DNA from: Streptomyces sp. NBC_01214
GTDB lineage: Bacteria > Actinomycetota > Actinomycetes > Streptomycetales > Streptomycetaceae
Assembly (NCBI RefSeq): GCF_026340975.1
Contig: NZ_JAPEOS010000001.1
Coordinates: 1,076,501 to 1,140,500 of the forward strand
Length of the DNA stretch: 64,000 nucleotides
Reading direction: 5' to 3'
In this document: positions 61,845 through 64,000 of the stretch, in pieces
Numbering within the stretch: position 1 is the stretch's first letter
Layout: the number at the start of each line of letters is the position of its first letter
Program-made: the position numbers and the translations under genes
Notes under the pieces: generated by a model
The model's input: only the letters and a program-made list of their open reading frames with translations
Told to the model about the DNA's origin: nothing
Database searches by the model: none

Positions 61845-63884
61845 ATGCCCGAGGAGAACGCCGCAGCAGAGGTCACCGCGGTCACCGCGGCCGAGGTCGC
61901 CCGCCTGGCCGGAGTCGGCCGCGCGGCCGTGAGCAACTGGCGGCGCCGCCACGCCGACTTCCCCCAGCCCGTCGGCGGCACCGAGACCAGCCCCTCCTTC
62001 TCCCTCGACGAGGTGGAGCACTGGCTGCGCGCCCAGGGCAAGCTCGCCGAGGTTCCGCTGCGCGAACGCGTCTGGCAGCAGATCACCGCCCACCCCGGTG
62101 GGGCCGTCACCGCACTCGTCAAGGCGGGCGGCGCCCTGCTCGTCGTACGGGACCGGCCCGCCGACTGGCTGGAGCTGACCGCCGTCTCCGACGCACGCAT
62201 GTCCACCCTGCTGCGGCCCGTCCTCGACCAGGTGCTCGGCGCGCGCCTCGGGCCCGGCCACGCGCTCGCCGAGATCCCGCTGAACCCGGCCACCATGCCG
62301 CTGCTGCGGGCCGCCGCCGAACTCGCCGCCGAACTCGGGGCCCGCCAGGCCTTCGAGTTCCTCCTCGGGCGCCACCTCGACGCCAACCCCCGCCAGTACA
62401 CGCTCACCCCGGACGGCCTCGCCGGGCTCATGGCCGCCCTCGCCGGACCCTCCTCCCGCACCGTCCTCGACCCCGCCTGCGGCACCGGCACCCTGCTGCG
62501 GGCCGTCCCCGGCGCCACCGCCCTGTACGCGCAGGACTCCGCGCCCGAACTCGCCGCGCTCGCCGCCCTGCGCCTCGCCCTGAACGGAACGCCCCAGGTC
62601 CGCGCGGCCGCCGCCGACAGCCTGCGGGCCGACGCCTTCGCCCCGGACACGGTCGACGCCGTGCTCTGCCACCCGCCGTTCAACGAACGCGGCTGGGGCC
62701 ACGAGGAACTGGCCTACGACCCGCGCTGGGAGTACGGCTTCCCGGCCCGCACCGAATCCGAACTCGCCTGGGTCCAGCACGCCCTGGCCCACCTGCGCGA
62801 AGGCGGCACCGCCGTCCTGCTCATGCCGCCCGCCGTCGCCGCCCGCCGCTCGGGCCGCCGCATCCGCGCCGACCTGCTGCGCCGCGGCGCGCTGCGGGCC
62901 GTCGTCGCGCTCCCCGCCGGCGCCGCGCCCCCGTACGGGATCCCCCTGCACCTGTGGGTGCTGCGCCGGCCCGCCCCGCACGCGGCGCCCCCGGCCGGGC
63001 TGCTGCTCATCGACACCGCGGCGCTCGCCGCCGACACCCCGCTGCGCACGGCGTGGCCCGCCGTGCACGGCGCGGTGGAGGACGCCTGGAGCGCGTACGA
63101 CCGCACCGGCTCCCTCGCGCCGGCGCCCGGCGTCAGCCGCGTCGTCCCCGTCATCGAGCTGCTGGACGACGACGTGGACCTCACCCCCGCCCGCCACCTG
63201 CCCCCGCCGGCCGCCGGCGGCGGCCCGGCCGAGCTGACCGCCGTACGGGAGAAGCTCGGCGAGACCCTCGGCCGGGCCGCCCGGCTCACCCCGCCGCCCG
63301 CGGCGGCGCCCGCCGGGGGCACGGCCCGACCGCCGATGACCACCGTCGGCGAACTCGCCCGCGCCGGAGCCCTGGAGCTGCACACCGGCACCGGCGGCGG
63401 AACCGGCTCGGCCCCCGTCCTCACCGAACAGGACGTCTCCACCGGGAGCGGCCCCTCCGGCACCCTGGTGCCCACCGCCGACGAGCCCGTGCTCACCGCC
63501 CCCGGCGACGTACTCGTCCCCCTCGTCGGCGGCGCGGCCATCGCCCGGGTCGTCGACGAGGCCGTCGCGGGCGCGGTACCGGGGCGCGGCCTGGCCCTGC
63601 TGCGCCCCGACCCCGACGCCCTCGACCCGTGGTTCCTGGCCGGATTCCTGCGCGGCACCGCCAACACCCGCCGCGCCAGCAGCCACGCCTCCACCGCCAC
63701 CCGGCTCGACGTGCGCCGGCTCCAGCTGCCCCGGCTGCCCCTGGCACAACAGCAGAGCTACGGGCTCCGCTTCCGCGCACTCGCCGAGTTCGAGGACGCA
63801 CTGCGGCTGGCGGGCCGGCTCGGCGAACAACTCGTACAGGGTTTCCACGACGGTCTCTCCGACGGCACGGTCACGCCGGAGTGA
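61845..63884 (+). CDS. HTH-N6-adenine DNA methylase-like protein with a specificity-like C-terminus
   Basis: 679 residues. The N-terminus (about 10-65) is a helix-turn-helix (VTAAEVARLAGVGRAAVSNWRRRHADFP, SFSLDEVEHWL). The methylase core follows: motif I VLDPACGTGTLL (about 206-217), then LCHPPFNERGWG at about 275, where N6-adenine methylases normally have NPPF; here His276 replaces the catalytic Asn. The downstream ESELAWVQHALAHLREGGTAVLLMPP matches type I HsdM. The final 230 residues (MTTVGELARAGALEL, PGDVLVPLVGG, LQLPRLPLAQQQSYG) resemble one HsdS target-recognition unit. It may bind DNA without classical methylation. Start chosen from the leaderless -10. Confidence 0.8.
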   Translation: MPEENAAAEVTAVTAAEVARLAGVGRAAVSNWRRRHADFPQPVGGTETSPSFSLDEVEHWLRAQGKLAEVPLRERVWQQITAHPGGAVTALVKAGGALLVVRDRPADWLELTAVSDARMSTLLRPVLDQVLGARLGPGHALAEIPLNPATMPLLRAAAELAAELGARQAFEFLLGRHLDANPRQYTLTPDGLAGLMAALAGPSSRTVLDPACGTGTLLRAVPGATALYAQDSAPELAALAALRLALNGTPQVRAAAADSLRADAFAPDTVDAVLCHPPFNERGWGHEELAYDPRWEYGFPARTESELAWVQHALAHLREGGTAVLLMPPAVAARRSGRRIRADLLRRGALRAVVALPAGAAPPYGIPLHLWVLRRPAPHAAPPAGLLLIDTAALAADTPLRTAWPAVHGAVEDAWSAYDRTGSLAPAPGVSRVVPVIELLDDDVDLTPARHLPPPAAGGGPAELTAVREKLGETLGRAARLTPPPAAAPAGGTARPPMTTVGELARAGALELHTGTGGGTGSAPVLTEQDVSTGSGPSGTLVPTADEPVLTAPGDVLVPLVGGAAIARVVDEAVAGAVPGRGLALLRPDPDALDPWFLAGFLRGTANTRRASSHASTATRLDVRRLQLPRLPLAQQQSYGLRFRALAEFEDALRLAGRLGEQLVQGFHDGLSDGTVTPE

Positions 63885-63995
63885 ACGGCCGTGCAGCGAG
63901 CGTGCAACGGTTGCGCGCATCCCCTCACCCCTGGCCGGGAACGCTGTATACCCTCAGACCCGAAACTTCTTCCGCACGGCCCGTCAGGAGCAGCG

Positions 63996-64000
63996 ATGCA
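63996..64000 (+). CDS. Start of a further gene, cut by the window end
   Basis: AGGAG (63986-63990) is 5 nt before an ATG at 63996 in an otherwise non-coding stretch (63885-63995), so a new gene probably begins here. Only the start codon and two bases are in the window. Confidence 0.35.

Overview
The window is chromosomal DNA from a Streptomyces or a very close relative. Evidence: very high GC with strong third-position GC bias, many GTG starts, frequent 4-bp start/stop overlaps, an SsgA-like sporulation protein, a resuscitation-promoting factor, and a gene order I recognise from memory as the core-chromosome neighbourhood around ssgE, ppc and mfd of Streptomyces coelicolor (not checked against a database). 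Most of it is housekeeping and well conserved.

Layout. 1-5.1 kb: ssgE (minus), an ECF-type cobalt/nickel transporter operon (CbiM-PDGLE fusion, CbiQ, CbiO) with a candidate nickel-regulator box, a serine hydrolase and a YbaK-type editing deacylase. 5.1-12.3 kb: penicillin-binding protein, GNAT acetyltransferase, small secreted protein, protein O-mannosyltransferase divergent from rsmI, a zinc-ribbon protein and TatD nuclease. 12.4-19.1 kb: rpfB, rsmA and ispE overlapping in series, an acyltransferase-3 membrane protein and an ABC-F ATPase. 19.1-24.4 kb: three tandem membrane-anchored beta-propeller paralogues, the first two with nearly identical 5' halves. 24.5-31.2 kb: two NarL/LuxR regulators flanking galE, a MarR regulator divergent from a trans-aconitate methyltransferase/VOC pair, and a fatty acid desaturase/TetR operon. 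31.5-41 kb: ppc, a Uma2 endonuclease, the pth-rplY-prs-glmU block, tRNA-Gln(UUG) and an orphan histidine kinase.

41.1-46.0 kb is the most unusual coding region: a cluster of polymorphic-toxin-type and immunity-type domains (SUKH-3, YwqJ-like deaminase, WHH nuclease fused to SUKH-1, and an Imm35-like/collagen-like/deaminase/SUKH-4 protein) with no secretion signal on any member. 46.1-49.3 kb starts with a DivIVA-like coiled-coil protein and then holds a decayed insertion zone: the C-terminal tail of an IS481-type transposase (minus), the N-terminus of a Tn3-type transposase (plus), a 37-bp tandem repeat, an intact quinone oxidoreductase and a CGNR zinc-finger gene that is truncated and frameshifted.

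49.3-64 kb: a membrane protein, an MFS exporter divergent from a MacB-type ABC exporter pair, a DUF2079 membrane protein, mfd, a lipoprotein convergent with mfd, and an N6-adenine methylase-like protein whose motif IV reads HPPF rather than NPPF. Several genes (GNAT, pmt, rsmI, tatD, marR, the kinase, the methylase) have a -10-like hexamer 6-7 nt before the start codon and little or no Shine-Dalgarno, the arrangement of leaderless transcripts.
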